DNA of 64,000 nucleotides from Azospirillaceae bacterium (GTDB lineage: Bacteria; Pseudomonadota; Alphaproteobacteria; Azospirillales; Azospirillaceae). The notes beneath the pieces were generated by a model, which was not told the DNA's origin, made no database searches, and saw only the letters and a list, made by a program, of their open reading frames with translations. Shown here piece after piece: positions 25,595 to 34,250 of the stretch. The DNA lies in contig JARLIO010000005.1 of assembly GCA_031291675.1 (NCBI GenBank), positions 62,001-126,000 on the forward strand, written 5' to 3'. Each line of letters opens with the position of its first letter. Positions within the stretch are counted from its first letter, which is position 1. Made by a program: the position numbers and the translations under genes.

Positions 25595-25631
25595 CCGAAC
25601 GCCGCCATTTTTTGGGATGGCGGCCGGCGCT

Positions 25632-26648
25632 TCAGCCCCGTTTGCCGATCGCCTGGACCTGGTAGATCAGCACCGCTCCCAGGATCAGCACGGCGCGGGC
25701 GACATATTGCCAATACTCATCGATGTTGAGCAGGGTCATGCCGTTGAGGATGACCTCCAGGAACAGGACGCCGACGAAGGTGCCCCAGATCCGTCCCTTG
25801 CCGCCCATCAGGCTGACCCCGCCGATCACGCAGGCGGAAATCACGGTGAACTCCAGCCCCGCGCCGACCGTCGGGTTGCCGGCCTGGATCTGGCTCGACA
25901 CCATGATGCCGGACATCACCGCGAAGACCGAGATCATCGCCATCACGATCATCCGGACCTTGCGCACCTTGATGCCGGACAGCCGGGCGGACTCGGCATT
26001 GCCGCCAATGGCGTAGATCGACCGGCCCAGCACCGTGTATTTCGACAGAAACCAGGTCGCCGCGAAGACGATGAGGAAGACCACCGCCTGGAACGGAATA
26101 CCGGCGATGAAGCCGCTGCCGAAAAAGAAGAACCAGTCGGGATAGGGCGTGACCGGGAAGCTGTTGGTGAGCAGATAGGCGCCGCCGCGCAACGCCGCCA
26201 TCCACGCCAGCGTGGTGATGAAGGTCGGAACGTTGAGGGTGTGGCGGATCCAGCCGGTGATGATGCCGATCACGATCGCGGTGGCGAAGCAGACGATCAC
26301 GCCGAGCAGGATCGCCACGCCGAGCGGCCAGCCGAGCTCGCCCAGGTCCTGGGTGATCACCGCGAGCAGACAGCCGAAGAACGCGACCTCCGACCCCACC
26401 GAGATGTCGATCTCGCCGGAGATGATCACGAAGGTCATGCCGAAGGCGATCACGCCGGTCATCGAGGCGTTGCGCAGGATGTTCATGGCATTGTCCCAGG
26501 AGGCGAACCCGGGAGCGCCCGCCGCCAACGCCAGGATGATGGCGAGCAGGATCAGTTCCAGCACGAAGTCTTTGAGCTTCCGCAAGGAGAAGGTCGACCG
26601 GGTCGACCGTTCGGAAAATTTACGCATCGTGTTTCCCGTCGGGGTCAT
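25632..26648 (-). CDS. Ribose-type sugar ABC transporter permease (RbsC-like), transporter 1
   Basis: A 338-residue inner-membrane protein with about nine to ten hydrophobic segments. It bears the BPD_transp_2 family signatures: GMTFVIISGEIDISVGS after the third helix, and GGNAESARLSGI and VIGGVSLMGGKGRIWGT near the C-terminus. It forms the channel for the transporter encoded with the ATPase (26645-28150) and binding protein (28186-29136). The ATG at 26648 overlaps the ATPase stop as ATGA; a second ATG at 26627 would also suit. The cargo is a sugar or sugar-like compound that cannot be named from sequence. Confidence 0.9.
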   Translation of the reverse strand: MTPTGNTMRKFSERSTRSTFSLRKLKDFVLELILLAIILALAAGAPGFASWDNAMNILRNASMTGVIAFGMTFVIISGEIDISVGSEVAFFGCLLAVITQDLGELGWPLGVAILLGVIVCFATAIVIGIITGWIRHTLNVPTFITTLAWMAALRGGAYLLTNSFPVTPYPDWFFFFGSGFIAGIPFQAVVFLIVFAATWFLSKYTVLGRSIYAIGGNAESARLSGIKVRKVRMIVMAMISVFAVMSGIMVSSQIQAGNPTVGAGLEFTVISACVIGGVSLMGGKGRIWGTFVGVLFLEVILNGMTLLNIDEYWQYVARAVLILGAVLIYQVQAIGKRG

Positions 26649-28150
26649 CGGGCGGCCTCCGCCATGCACAGGGCGTACAACTGATCGATCGTGGTATTTT
26701 CGGGGTCCCGCACCTCGTCGATGAAACGTCCGCTTTCCATGATGATGATGCGGTGACAGACTTCGAGCAGTTCCTCGAGCTCGGAGGAGACGAAGACGAC
26801 GCTCAGGCCCTTGCGGCTCAGTTCCCACATGATCTGGAAGATCTGCTGCTTGGCCTGGATATCGATGCCGCGGGTTGGCTCGTCGAAGAACATCACGGAG
26901 GGATCGGTGTTGAGCCAGCTGCCCACCACGACCTTCTGCTGATTGCCGCCCGATAGCGACTGGACTTCCATCATCGGATCGGGCGCCCGGATCTGCAGCC
27001 GTTCGATCCAACGCCGTGTCACCGGCGCCTGTCGGGCGTTGGAGATGAAGCCGCCCCGCCCCACCGCGTCGATGCCGGCCATGCACAGATTGTCCTGGAT
27101 CGACATGATCTGGATCAGGCCTTCGTCCTTGCGATTCTCCATCGTCATGCCGAGACCCAGCCGCTTCATCGTCTGGATCGAAGGCCGGGTCACCGTTTCG
27201 CCGTTGATGACGATGTGGCCGGCGTCGATCGGATCGGCGCCGAAAATGCCGCGCAGCAACTCGGAGCGTCCCGCGCCCAGCATCCCGGCGATACCGAGAA
27301 TCTCGCCGGCATGGACCTCGAAATCGATATTCTCGTATTTGTTGGCGCGGGTGAGACCGCAGACCTTGAGCCGGACCTCGTCGCGAACCGGCAGGTCGGC
27401 GGGTCGCGACTGCAACGCGGTTTCGCCGAACATCATGTGGACGACCATTTTCGGCGTCGCCTCGCTGATCGGCACGGTACCGACATGGGTGTTGTCGCGC
27501 AACACCGTGACGTAGTCGGCGATACCCCGGATCTCGCTGAGTTTGTGCGTGATGAAGATGACCACCACGCCCTGGTCCCGGGACGTCCGGACCACGTCCA
27601 TCAGGCTTTCGATCTCGTGGCGCGCCAGGGCCGAGGTCGGTTCGTCCAGGAACAGGACGCGGGGATTTTGCGCCATCGCCTTGGCGATTTCGATGACCTG
27701 GCGCTGGCCGACGCTCAGGTCGGCGACCCGGGTCGTCACCGGAATGTCAATCTTCAGCGATTCCAGGATTTCTGCCGCCTGCCGATTGGTCTTTCGCCAA
27801 TCGATCGTCCTTCCGCCCGGTCCGGTCATGACATAGCGGCCAAGCAGGATATTCTCGGCGACGGTGAAATCCAGGATCAGACTGAGCTCCTGATAGACGA
27901 CGGCGAATCCCTCCTGTGCCGCGTCGACCGGAGTCCGGAAGGAGACCGGCCGCCCGTCGAGGAGGATTTGCCCGGAGGTCGGCACCACCGCGCCGGACAG
28001 ACATTTGACGAAGGTGCTTTTTCCCGACCCGTTCTTGCCCAGCAGGGCGTAGACTTTTCCGCCGTGAAACACGGCGGAAAAGTCCCTGAGAGCGAGGATC
28101 CCGGGATAGGCTTTCGTCAAGTTCCTGATTTCAAGCTTTACCGGTCCCAT
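26645..28150 (-). CDS. Ribose-type sugar ABC transporter ATPase (RbsA-like, double NBD), transporter 1
   Basis: A 501-residue ATPase with two fused nucleotide-binding domains. The first is canonical: Walker A GKNGSGKST (about 38-46), a diverged signature LSVGQRQV, and Walker B VLFLDEPTSAL. The second has the degenerate Walker A typical of the family (GMLGAGRSE), an intact signature LSGGNQQK and VMFFDEPTRGID. Hydrolysis powers import through the downstream permease. It is 35 bases from the binding-protein gene and overlaps the permease gene by four bases. Confidence 0.93.
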   Translation of the reverse strand: MGPVKLEIRNLTKAYPGILALRDFSAVFHGGKVYALLGKNGSGKSTFVKCLSGAVVPTSGQILLDGRPVSFRTPVDAAQEGFAVVYQELSLILDFTVAENILLGRYVMTGPGGRTIDWRKTNRQAAEILESLKIDIPVTTRVADLSVGQRQVIEIAKAMAQNPRVLFLDEPTSALARHEIESLMDVVRTSRDQGVVVIFITHKLSEIRGIADYVTVLRDNTHVGTVPISEATPKMVVHMMFGETALQSRPADLPVRDEVRLKVCGLTRANKYENIDFEVHAGEILGIAGMLGAGRSELLRGIFGADPIDAGHIVINGETVTRPSIQTMKRLGLGMTMENRKDEGLIQIMSIQDNLCMAGIDAVGRGGFISNARQAPVTRRWIERLQIRAPDPMMEVQSLSGGNQQKVVVGSWLNTDPSVMFFDEPTRGIDIQAKQQIFQIMWELSRKGLSVVFVSSELEELLEVCHRIIIMESGRFIDEVRDPENTTIDQLYALCMAEAAR

Positions 28151-28185
28151 TCATCGATTCCCGCGCTATAGGATGGAACGCGACT

Positions 28186-29136
28186 TTACTTGACGGTCTT
28201 GGCGAATGCCGCCACCGCCGCCGGATCGGTGCGGGACAACGTCAGACCGGGGACGATAATCTTCTTTTCCACCGGCTCGTTCTTCAGCGCCTTGATGGCG
28301 TTTTCCATGGCCAGCGCGCCGATCTTGAACGGATCCTGCGCGGTCGAGGCCTGGAGGATATTGTCGTTCGACTGCAGGAAGCCGACGATCTGCTTGTCGA
28401 GATCGATGCCGAACACCGGGACCTTCTTGCCAGCGTTCTTGACGGCGAGAACGGTCCCGACCGTCCCGCCGGAGTTGCAGGCGTACATCAGGTCGAGGTC
28501 GGGATGGGCGGTCAGGATATCGGTAGCCTTCTTGATCGCCTCCTCGGCGACCGGGGACGAGGCCTCGGCGACCAGGGTCACGCCGGGAATGTCCTTGATC
28601 TCATTCCAGAAGCCATCCTGGCGCGCGTTGCTCTCGGGCGGAAGCTGGGCCTTGTAATTGATGATGCCGACCTTGATCTCCTTCTTGCCGGCATAATTCT
28701 TCTTGATGAATTCGGCCGCGGCCTTGCCGCTGCCACCACCCAGCAGAAGATTGTCGGATTGAACCGTCGACACCGGGAAATCGGCCGCCAGCGTGTTGTT
28801 GAAGCTGACGATCTTGATACCCTTGTCGTTTGCCGCCTTGACCGCCGGGATCGAGGCCGCCGCCGGATCGAGGTAGGTGATGACGATCGCATCGACCTTG
28901 CGGGCGGTGTAGGTGTCGACGACCTGGACTTCCTTGGAGATCTGGTTCGACGTATTGGCGGTGAGCAAATTGACGTGATTCTTGTCGGCGACGGACTTCA
29001 TGCCCATCAGCGTCGATTTCATGAACTGGTCTTCCTGGAAGACGATACCAGCGATCGTGAATTTCTTGTCCTCCGCATGCACGAGCGTCGGAATCATGCA
29101 CATTGCGGCCAGGCAACCGGCGATAATCGATTTCAT
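28186..29136 (-). CDS. Ribose-type periplasmic substrate-binding protein (RbsB-like), transporter 1
   Basis: A 316-residue secreted protein with a Sec signal peptide (MKSIIAGCLAAMCMIPTLVHA). A Peripla_BP_4 fold follows, with typical strand-loop pieces IAGIVFQEDQFMKSTLMGMKS, DAIVITYLDP, IKIVSFNNT and PVFGIDLDKQ. GGGAGG before the ATG at 29136 sets the start. It is the first gene of the transporter operon and lies 216 bases downstream of the LacI regulator on the same strand. No enzyme is encoded with it, so the sugar must be broken down by genes elsewhere. Confidence 0.93.
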   Translation of the reverse strand: MKSIIAGCLAAMCMIPTLVHAEDKKFTIAGIVFQEDQFMKSTLMGMKSVADKNHVNLLTANTSNQISKEVQVVDTYTARKVDAIVITYLDPAAASIPAVKAANDKGIKIVSFNNTLAADFPVSTVQSDNLLLGGGSGKAAAEFIKKNYAGKKEIKVGIINYKAQLPPESNARQDGFWNEIKDIPGVTLVAEASSPVAEEAIKKATDILTAHPDLDLMYACNSGGTVGTVLAVKNAGKKVPVFGIDLDKQIVGFLQSNDNILQASTAQDPFKIGALAMENAIKALKNEPVEKKIIVPGLTLSRTDPAAVAAFAKTVK

Positions 29137-29307
29137 TTGTTTTCCTCCCAGCAGTTTGAGAGGGCGGCACCTCGCGCCCCCCTCCGTTGATTTCAGACAC
29201 CCCCCGTGCCCCGGTTCAGGCCCGGGTAATCCCGCGGGCTTCCCGCCGAAAAATCGGCAAACCAATCCCTTCCCCGGCCGCGGCGACCAGGCCGCGACCG
29301 CGGGCTC

Positions 29308-29331
29308 GCAATTTGTCGTCGTTTAAATTGC
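29308..29331. promoter_or_regulatory. Inverted repeat between lacI-type gene and the Rbs-type operon 1
   Basis: GCAATTT (29308-29314) and AAATTGC (29325-29331) form a perfect 7-bp dyad with a 10-base spacer in the only AT-rich part of the intergenic gap. It lies about 170 bases before the binding-protein start. It could be the operator of the adjacent LacI-family protein, or a hairpin ending the lacI transcript. Its position supports regulation of the transporter operon. Confidence 0.45.
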
Positions 29332-29352
29332 CGTCGCATTGAAGTCGCGCGC

Positions 29353-30438
29353 TCACCCGGGACGGCATGTCGCCACCGACTGACGGTCGATCAGTTCCGC
29401 CGCCAGCGTCACCGAACCCGGGCTCTTGTCACCCCTTATCAAGTCCATCAACACTGTTGCCGCCGATTTGCCCAGCTCGAAGGTCGGGCGCCGAACCACC
29501 GAAAGCGCCGGCCGGAAAACCTTGGCCCAAGGCGCATCGTCGAAACTGATCAGCGAAACGTCGGCGCCGAGCGACAAATTCAACATATCGCAGGCGGTGA
29601 TGCAGCCCAGCGCCATCTCCTCATTGGTGGCGAGGATCGCGGTCGGGCGATCGTCGCGGGACAGGATTTTCAGCGCGGCCTCGGTCGAAATCGGCAATTC
29701 GGCCTTGCTGAACATGATCCACTCGCGGCGTATCTCGACCCCGTTTCGCTGCAATCCCGCCAATCCTCCGTTCAATCGATCGCGAACCGTGGACACGGCA
29801 TCCGCCGGCAAATCGGGCTGAAAGCCGTCGGCCGCCGTCGTCGCGACCAACAGGCCGACCCGGCGGTGCCCGCGCCGGGCGAACAACGTCGTCGCCGCCG
29901 TCGCCGTCACGAAATCATCCGTCGTGATCGAATCGATGCCGAGTTCCGCGACCCGACGATCAAGCAGAACCATCGGAATCCCTTTGCGCACAACCGCTTT
30001 CAAATGCTCGGTCTTCGTCGCAGAGGTCGGCGCGACGATGAGACCGTCCACCCGCTTTTCGAGAAGGACCTGAACGGCCTTCTTTTCCCGTCTCAGCTCG
30101 TCTCCCGTATTCAGAAGAAGAATCTGATAGCCGGCGGCTCCGGCAGTTTCGATGATCGCATGGACCAGACTGGCAAAAAACGAATTCGAGGTATCGATGA
30201 CAACGACGCCAATGGTGAGCGTCTTTCCCGAACGCATCGACCGCGCCAAATCATTGGCAATATAGCCTAATTCCTTCGCTGCCTCATGCACTTTTTTCTT
30301 CGCTTCGAGAGATACTGTACTATAACCACCAAGAACCCGCGCCGCCGTCGCGCGGGACACGTCAGCCCGCCGCGCAATATCGATCAGGCGTGCCGATTTC
30401 CTCACACCACGATCGGGGCTGTCGTCTGCGTTCTTCAT
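29353..30438 (-). CDS. LacI-family transcriptional regulator of Rbs-type transporter 1
   Basis: A 361-residue LacI protein. The N-terminal helix-turn-helix and hinge (about 18-75) read RLIDIARRADVSRATAARVLGGY..EAAKELGYIANDLARS. A periplasmic-binding-protein-like sensor domain (about 80-345) follows, the same fold as the binding protein of the operon it precedes. The start at 30438 gives a normal length; the frame is open further upstream but with non-family sequence. It likely represses the transporter operon until the sugar appears. The perfect palindrome at 30713-30730 suggests self-control. Confidence 0.92.
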   Translation of the reverse strand: MKNADDSPDRGVRKSARLIDIARRADVSRATAARVLGGYSTVSLEAKKKVHEAAKELGYIANDLARSMRSGKTLTIGVVVIDTSNSFFASLVHAIIETAGAAGYQILLLNTGDELRREKKAVQVLLEKRVDGLIVAPTSATKTEHLKAVVRKGIPMVLLDRRVAELGIDSITTDDFVTATAATTLFARRGHRRVGLLVATTAADGFQPDLPADAVSTVRDRLNGGLAGLQRNGVEIRREWIMFSKAELPISTEAALKILSRDDRPTAILATNEEMALGCITACDMLNLSLGADVSLISFDDAPWAKVFRPALSVVRRPTFELGKSAATVLMDLIRGDKSPGSVTLAAELIDRQSVATCRPG

Positions 30439-30712
30439 GTTTGGCGACCGTCTCTTCTCCCGCACGACTGAAATCGATCGGCGACTCATCGAGTTGATGC
30501 GCTTGCGCGAAGGCGAACCTCCATCAGATCCCGTCGCTTCGAATACCGTCGACCCGAATTCAGCACAAATCAACAGCCATTGCCGCGCGGCAATGGTTTC
30601 GTTCGATCGGAAACAAAGGATCCACCCGGCCGCGCCGGCCGTGATTACCGCTGTCCTCCCCCGTCGTACCGCACCCGTTCCGCCCGGGAACGATTCGGTC
30701 GCTGTTCTTGTC

Positions 30713-30778
30713 ACTGAGATCGATCTCAGTGCATTATTACTTGTGTTTAACTTAATGCTTCCCGCTACGGCGGGTCAA
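30713..30778 (-). promoter_or_regulatory. Promoter and perfect palindromic operator upstream of the LacI gene
   Basis: On the minus strand a -35 TTGACC (30778-30773) and -10 TAAGTT (30754-30749) are spaced by 18 bases. Just downstream of the expected start point lies ACTGAGATCGATCTCAGT (30713-30730), a perfect 18-bp palindrome with a central CG, the symmetry typical of LacI-family operators. A GCATTA..TAATGC dyad (30731-30758) overlaps the -10 region. The mRNA leader would be about 300 bases. No gene was found in 30439-31095: the plus-strand frame there is unconvincing. Confidence 0.6.
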
Positions 30779-31095
30779 GCAATAAGTTCCGTCACGACGA
30801 CTTCCCTGCCACCGGGGCAATCGGCTGAACGGCGCGCGATGCAACCGGGAACGTCTGAACGCCACAATGCGAGACGGCCCGGGGCCCTGGCGGGTCGGAT
30901 TCTTCCTGGTGATACGGTCGTTGGTCTTTGGGCGGCTGCCGGGCAGCGGCATGCCGGGATTTGTCGGCCCGCTTATTGCCACCCTGACGATGAGATCATC
31001 GACTCGGGTTCGTCACCAGCAGATCAAGACGATCACCCGCTGGCATTGCGACGCTCGCCCCCGAAAGAACCGCGATTTCGCCCAATAAGACCTGA

Positions 31096-31129
31096 AGCTG
31101 TTTCCGATCCAATGTGATCGGAAACAGCT
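31096..31129. repeat. Palindromic intergenic repeat, copy C (palindrome only)
   Basis: AGCTGTTTCCGATC-CAATGT-GATCGGAAACAGCT is the core of the palindrome seen in copies A and B, with perfect 14-bp arms and a nearly identical loop. The ~58-bp arm found next to the palindrome in the other copies is absent, so the palindrome can exist on its own. Confidence 0.85.
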
Positions 31130-31194
31130 CTCGTGAATGTCCTCGTGACAGAAGGCCATCCCGCAATTCGATATCAATACGCAATCCGGGGATA

Positions 31195-31503
31195 TTACTG
31201 GCCGTCGGCGTCATTTTCCGGGGCGGCGTCATCATCATCGAAGCCGAATTGACGGCGCACCTCAAGGCAGGCGTCGCTGCCCGCGGCGAATTCGGCGCAG
31301 ACCAGGGGCCGATGTTCGTAGACCTTGCAATAGACATCAACGCCAAGGGTTCCGGCCAATGCGACGCAGCGATCCCCGTCGCAGCGCATCCGCCCCTTCT
31401 CGATGAAATGGCGCGGGATGCCGGCGCCGTCACCCGGGCCCACCAGGGTCGGCCATTCCCAGGAAAAGGCGCAGCAACAGCCGCATTCCTGACAATAAGG
31501 GAT
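31195..31503 (-). CDS. YkgJ-type cysteine-cluster protein, start unresolved
   Basis: The translation carries a cysteine cluster (YCQECGCCCAFSWEW) then MRCDGDRCVAL, VDVYCKVYEHRPLVCAEF and ACLEVRRQFGF, the pattern of YkgJ-family zinc/iron-chelating proteins. It ends in an acidic tail and a TAA at 31195. No ATG, GTG or TTG occurs in frame upstream of the first cysteines. The first GTG (31443) would delete the cluster. Either a rare start codon (an ATA near 31558) or a lost 5' end is implied, so the exact start is open. It follows a small gene at 31557-31781 on the same strand. Confidence 0.6.
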   Translation of the reverse strand: MPYCQECGCCCAFSWEWPTLVGPGDGAGIPRHFIEKGRMRCDGDRCVALAGTLGVDVYCKVYEHRPLVCAEFAAGSDACLEVRRQFGFDDDDAAPENDADGQ

Positions 31504-31556
31504 GCTGGCAGGGCCGCTGGCGGAAACGATCGACGACGCCGCGGCGTCAGACGGGG

Positions 31557-31781
31557 CTATTTGCGCACCTTGCGCGCCGCGGCGGCGGCGGCGACCTGTG
31601 CGGTCCGGTCGGCGGTCTTGCGATCGCGGCGCAACGCCATCTCGGCCGTGATGGCCGGCAAGAGCGCCTGGGCCGCCAGTTGCTGGCGTGCAGTGCCCGC
31701 CTGGACCAGCCGTTTGGCATTGGCGCAGAGATTGGTCAAGGCGTCGTCCGCCATCTCCGGAACCTTTGCGAGCAGATCCAT
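31557..31781 (-). CDS. Small conserved helical protein of unknown function
   Basis: A 74-residue, wholly helical protein (MDLLAKVPEMADDALTNL..ANAKRLVQAGT..QAALLPAI-type segments) with a basic alanine-rich tail (ARKVRK). GGGGA about eight bases upstream of the ATG at 31781 supports the start; the frame is open further upstream without family-like sequence. The gene immediately precedes the Cys-cluster frame on the same strand. No known function is recognised. Confidence 0.6.
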   Translation of the reverse strand: MDLLAKVPEMADDALTNLCANAKRLVQAGTARQQLAAQALLPAITAEMALRRDRKTADRTAQVAAAAAARKVRK

Positions 31782-31930
31782 CCTGTTATTCCCCTTTTCT
31801 TGACGCGATCCCGGACAGCGCCCGCGCGTCACCGCGGCGCCGTCTTGTACCATCGGCCCGCGCAAGCGATGATTATCGTCCATTGCGCCGGGGAAAGCCA
31901 ATGGTAACACCGGATCCTGGATCGGCCCCA

Positions 31931-31976
31931 AACCCAACAGGGGCAATGCCCCGAGCGGGTGCGGGCGGCAGCCCGC
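31931..31976. repeat. Multi-hairpin intergenic repeat, short copy
   Basis: The segment AACCCAACAGGGGCAATGCCCC leads straight into CGAGCGGGTGCGGGCGG and CAGCCCGC. It matches the ends of the long copy at 3503-3612 but lacks its two middle hairpins. The short copy is what would result from deletion between the two CCCCG boxes (3536-3540 and 3585-3589) of the long form. It lies in the 360-base gap between divergent genes (31782-32141), which otherwise shows nothing. Confidence 0.8.
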
Positions 31977-32141
31977 TGGCGATCGCCAAGATCAGACTTG
32001 CAGGTCCCCGGCAACGGCCTCGGCCATCGGGGCAAACCGCGCCCCTGCCATGCGCGCCGCGCCACACAGAGTCCGGGTAAATCCCGATTGACCGGCCCGG
32101 ACATTCGCGGGACGGTGGCCCCGCCCTTCAGGAGAAGCACC

Positions 32142-32972
32142 GTGCCTTTGCATGATCCCATCTCAGTGTTGGCGCTGGACGTCGACAAGACAGTGCTCAA
32201 CAACGACCATGAGATGCCCGCTGCCGTCCAGGATGCGATCACCCGGGTCCGCAATGCCGGGGCCCTGGTGGTTTTCGCCTCGGGACGCAGTCCGGCAGCG
32301 ATGCGCACCGCGATCAGGCCTCACGACGGCCGCGAAACCATCATCGCCTATAACGGGGCCTGGGTCGGCGATATCGGGGGCCAGCCCGATGATTCGCACC
32401 TGCGTTACGGCGAGAACCGGCTCTCGGTCGCGGCCGCGCGCCAGGTGGTGACGGCGGCCCGATCGCACGGCATCGCGATCGGCTGGTATGTCGATGAAAC
32501 CGTCTATCTCGACGGCGCCACAGCGCTGTTCACCGCGGAATTGGCGATCACCGGGGAAAGCAGCCGGATCACCGACCTCGGCACGCTCAGCATCGCACCG
32601 CACAAGCTGCTGGCGATCGGCGACCCGGATCAGGACCTGACCAATCTGGCGGCGGCCCTGGCCCCCATTTCGGCGGCGCGGTTCTCCGCAAGCCATCTGT
32701 TGGAGATTTCGGCCCCCGGCGTCTCCAAGGCGAACGGGCTGGCGGCGTTCTGCCAGCATCTGGGCCTTGCCCTCAGCCATGTTGCCGCGATCGGCGACGC
32801 CGAGAACGACCTGGAGATGATCCGTGCCGCCGGGATCGGCATCGCCATGGGCAATGCGATCGCCTCGGTCAAGGAAGCGGCACGCTGGGTCACCGCGACC
32901 AATGACGAGGCCGGTGTTGCCGTCGCGATCGATCGGCTGTTCGCGGAAAACCTGATTGTGCCGATCCGCTGA
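32142..32972 (+). CDS. HAD-superfamily phosphatase, Cof subfamily (type IIB)
   Basis: A 276-residue protein with all four HAD motifs: nucleophile and acid Asp in LALDVDKTVL (normally DxDGT), Ser in VVFASGRS, Lys in GVSKANGL, and GDAENDLEMI. A large C2B cap lies between motifs two and three. Cof-type enzymes dephosphorylate sugar phosphates and cofactors. Glycine after the second Asp is replaced by lysine (DVDKT), a common tolerated change. GTG start with AGGAG seven bases upstream. It is convergent with a ROK regulator gene 13 bases away. Confidence 0.9.
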   Translation: MPLHDPISVLALDVDKTVLNNDHEMPAAVQDAITRVRNAGALVVFASGRSPAAMRTAIRPHDGRETIIAYNGAWVGDIGGQPDDSHLRYGENRLSVAAARQVVTAARSHGIAIGWYVDETVYLDGATALFTAELAITGESSRITDLGTLSIAPHKLLAIGDPDQDLTNLAAALAPISAARFSASHLLEISAPGVSKANGLAAFCQHLGLALSHVAAIGDAENDLEMIRAAGIGIAMGNAIASVKEAARWVTATNDEAGVAVAIDRLFAENLIVPIR

Positions 32973-33002
32973 GGATGCGGACCGGTCAGCGCCGGCGCAT
33001 CC
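32973..33002. terminator. Shared hairpin between convergent HAD and ROK genes
   Basis: GGATGCG (32973-32979) pairs with CGCATCC (32996-33002) directly after the HAD stop and overlapping the end of the ROK gene. It may stop transcripts from both sides. No U-tract follows, so confidence is low. Confidence 0.35.
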
Positions 33003-34197
33003 ACAGCGACGGGGTTGAGGAGAACAAGGGCAGGCTGGCCGCGCCGATGGCCCCGGAATAGATGCCGAAGCTGCCCCGTTCGACCTGCGGCACCGAGCGG
33101 GTCGGGGTCCGGACGCCCTCCAGAATCGCGCGCAGCCGGTCGATCAACTGGTCCAGCCAGGGCTGGGGCAGGTCGCTGTCCATGATCACCAGCGGCACGT
33201 CGAGCAGGGCATGCATCGACAGGATGGGTCCGGTCAATGCCGCGGCGCAGTCATCAATCCATTCCTGGGCCAGGGCGCGCTGCGCCGCCATGACCTGGGG
33301 CAGATCGGCCGGGCCGGCGACGACGACATCATGGTGGCGCAGATGGCGCAACAGCGCGTCGATCGAGGCCCGGGCCGCCAGGATGTCATAGGGACCTTCC
33401 GGCTTCGGCGCCGAGGGCAGGCATGACGGGCTGACCGGCATCACCGCGATATCGCCGCCATTGCCGGTCCGCCAGCGCCGACATTCGCCATCCAGGACCA
33501 GACCGCCGGTGATATGGGGCCCAAGGAACAGATAAAAGAAATCGTCAGCACCGTGCTGCCGGCCATAGAACAGTTCGGCAATCGCGCCCGCGGCCCCGTC
33601 GGTCTCATCGAACACCGTCATGCCGGTGGCCCGGGCCAGATCGGTGACGAACTGCGCGACGTCCCATTGCGCCGCGGTGCCGCTGTCGGCGAGCTGACGG
33701 CGCGCCGGCCAACTGCCCCGGTGAAACGGCCGGGCGACGCCGATGCCCCCGATGCGGTTGCGGGTTTCGGCGGGCGCGGCGTCGATCAGGCTGCTGATGT
33801 CCGCGGTCACCAGGGCCAGCGTGTCGCGCGGCGGCGGCAAATCGATGCAGTGCATGCGATGGTCGACGATATTGCCGCCGAGATCAACCAGGACCGTTTC
33901 AACCCGCCCGGAATCGATCCGCACCCCGATGCCAAACGCCCCGGTCTCATTGACCCGTAACAACGTCGCCGGCTGGCCCAGCTTGCCCTCGCGCCGCTTG
34001 CCAACCGCCTCGATCAGGCCGCGCCCCTCCAGCTCCCGAACATTTTCGCCAATCGCCGTCGCGGTCAGGCCGGCGATCCGCGCAAGATCCGCCTTCGAGG
34101 CCTGCCCCAGACGCCGCAATTGCTGCATCAGGAACCAAAGATTATACTGTCGGATCTGGACGGAACTCGCGCCCTGCCCCCCACGAACCTTGGTCAT
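32986..34197 (-). CDS. ROK-family transcriptional regulator (NagC/XylR-like)
   Basis: A 403-residue protein with an N-terminal winged helix (about 15-75: QIRQYNLWFLMQQL..KADLARIAGLTATAIGENVRELEGRGL) and a C-terminal ROK sugar-kinase-like domain (about 85-380). In the ROK domain the segment GGLVLDGECRRWRTGNGGDIAVMPV corresponds to the family consensus. The CxCGxxGC zinc motif expected next is not visible, which is often the case in regulatory rather than kinase ROK proteins. Three direct repeats lie immediately upstream (34212-34250). The cargo sugar is unknown. Confidence 0.9.
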   Translation of the reverse strand: MTKVRGGQGASSVQIRQYNLWFLMQQLRRLGQASKADLARIAGLTATAIGENVRELEGRGLIEAVGKRREGKLGQPATLLRVNETGAFGIGVRIDSGRVETVLVDLGGNIVDHRMHCIDLPPPRDTLALVTADISSLIDAAPAETRNRIGGIGVARPFHRGSWPARRQLADSGTAAQWDVAQFVTDLARATGMTVFDETDGAAGAIAELFYGRQHGADDFFYLFLGPHITGGLVLDGECRRWRTGNGGDIAVMPVSPSCLPSAPKPEGPYDILAARASIDALLRHLRHHDVVVAGPADLPQVMAAQRALAQEWIDDCAAALTGPILSMHALLDVPLVIMDSDLPQPWLDQLIDRLRAILEGVRTPTRSVPQVERGSFGIYSGAIGAASLPLFSSTPSLWMRRR

Positions 34198-34211
34198 GCG
34201 GTTCTATCTTC

Positions 34212-34250
34212 TTTGTATCCGGCTTTTTTGTATCCGGATGTTGTGTCCGG
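34212..34250 (-). promoter_or_regulatory. Triple direct repeat (TTTGTATCCGG) upstream of the ROK gene
   Basis: TTTGTATCCGG occurs at 34212-34222 and 34227-34237, and a variant GTTGTGTCCGG follows at 34240-34250. The block starts 15 bases before the ROK start codon, so it overlaps the leader or ribosome-site region on that strand. Such iterons are candidate operators for the ROK protein. An AT-rich TTTAATTAAG (34291-34300) farther up could be promoter. The rest of the 321-base gap to the glycosyltransferase gene at 34519 shows nothing else. Confidence 0.55.

Noticed and set aside
30437-31117. A plus-strand frame in the gap upstream of the LacI gene
   Set aside because: It overlaps the predicted promoter and palindrome, ends in the repeat copy C area, and has no domain or ribosome site.
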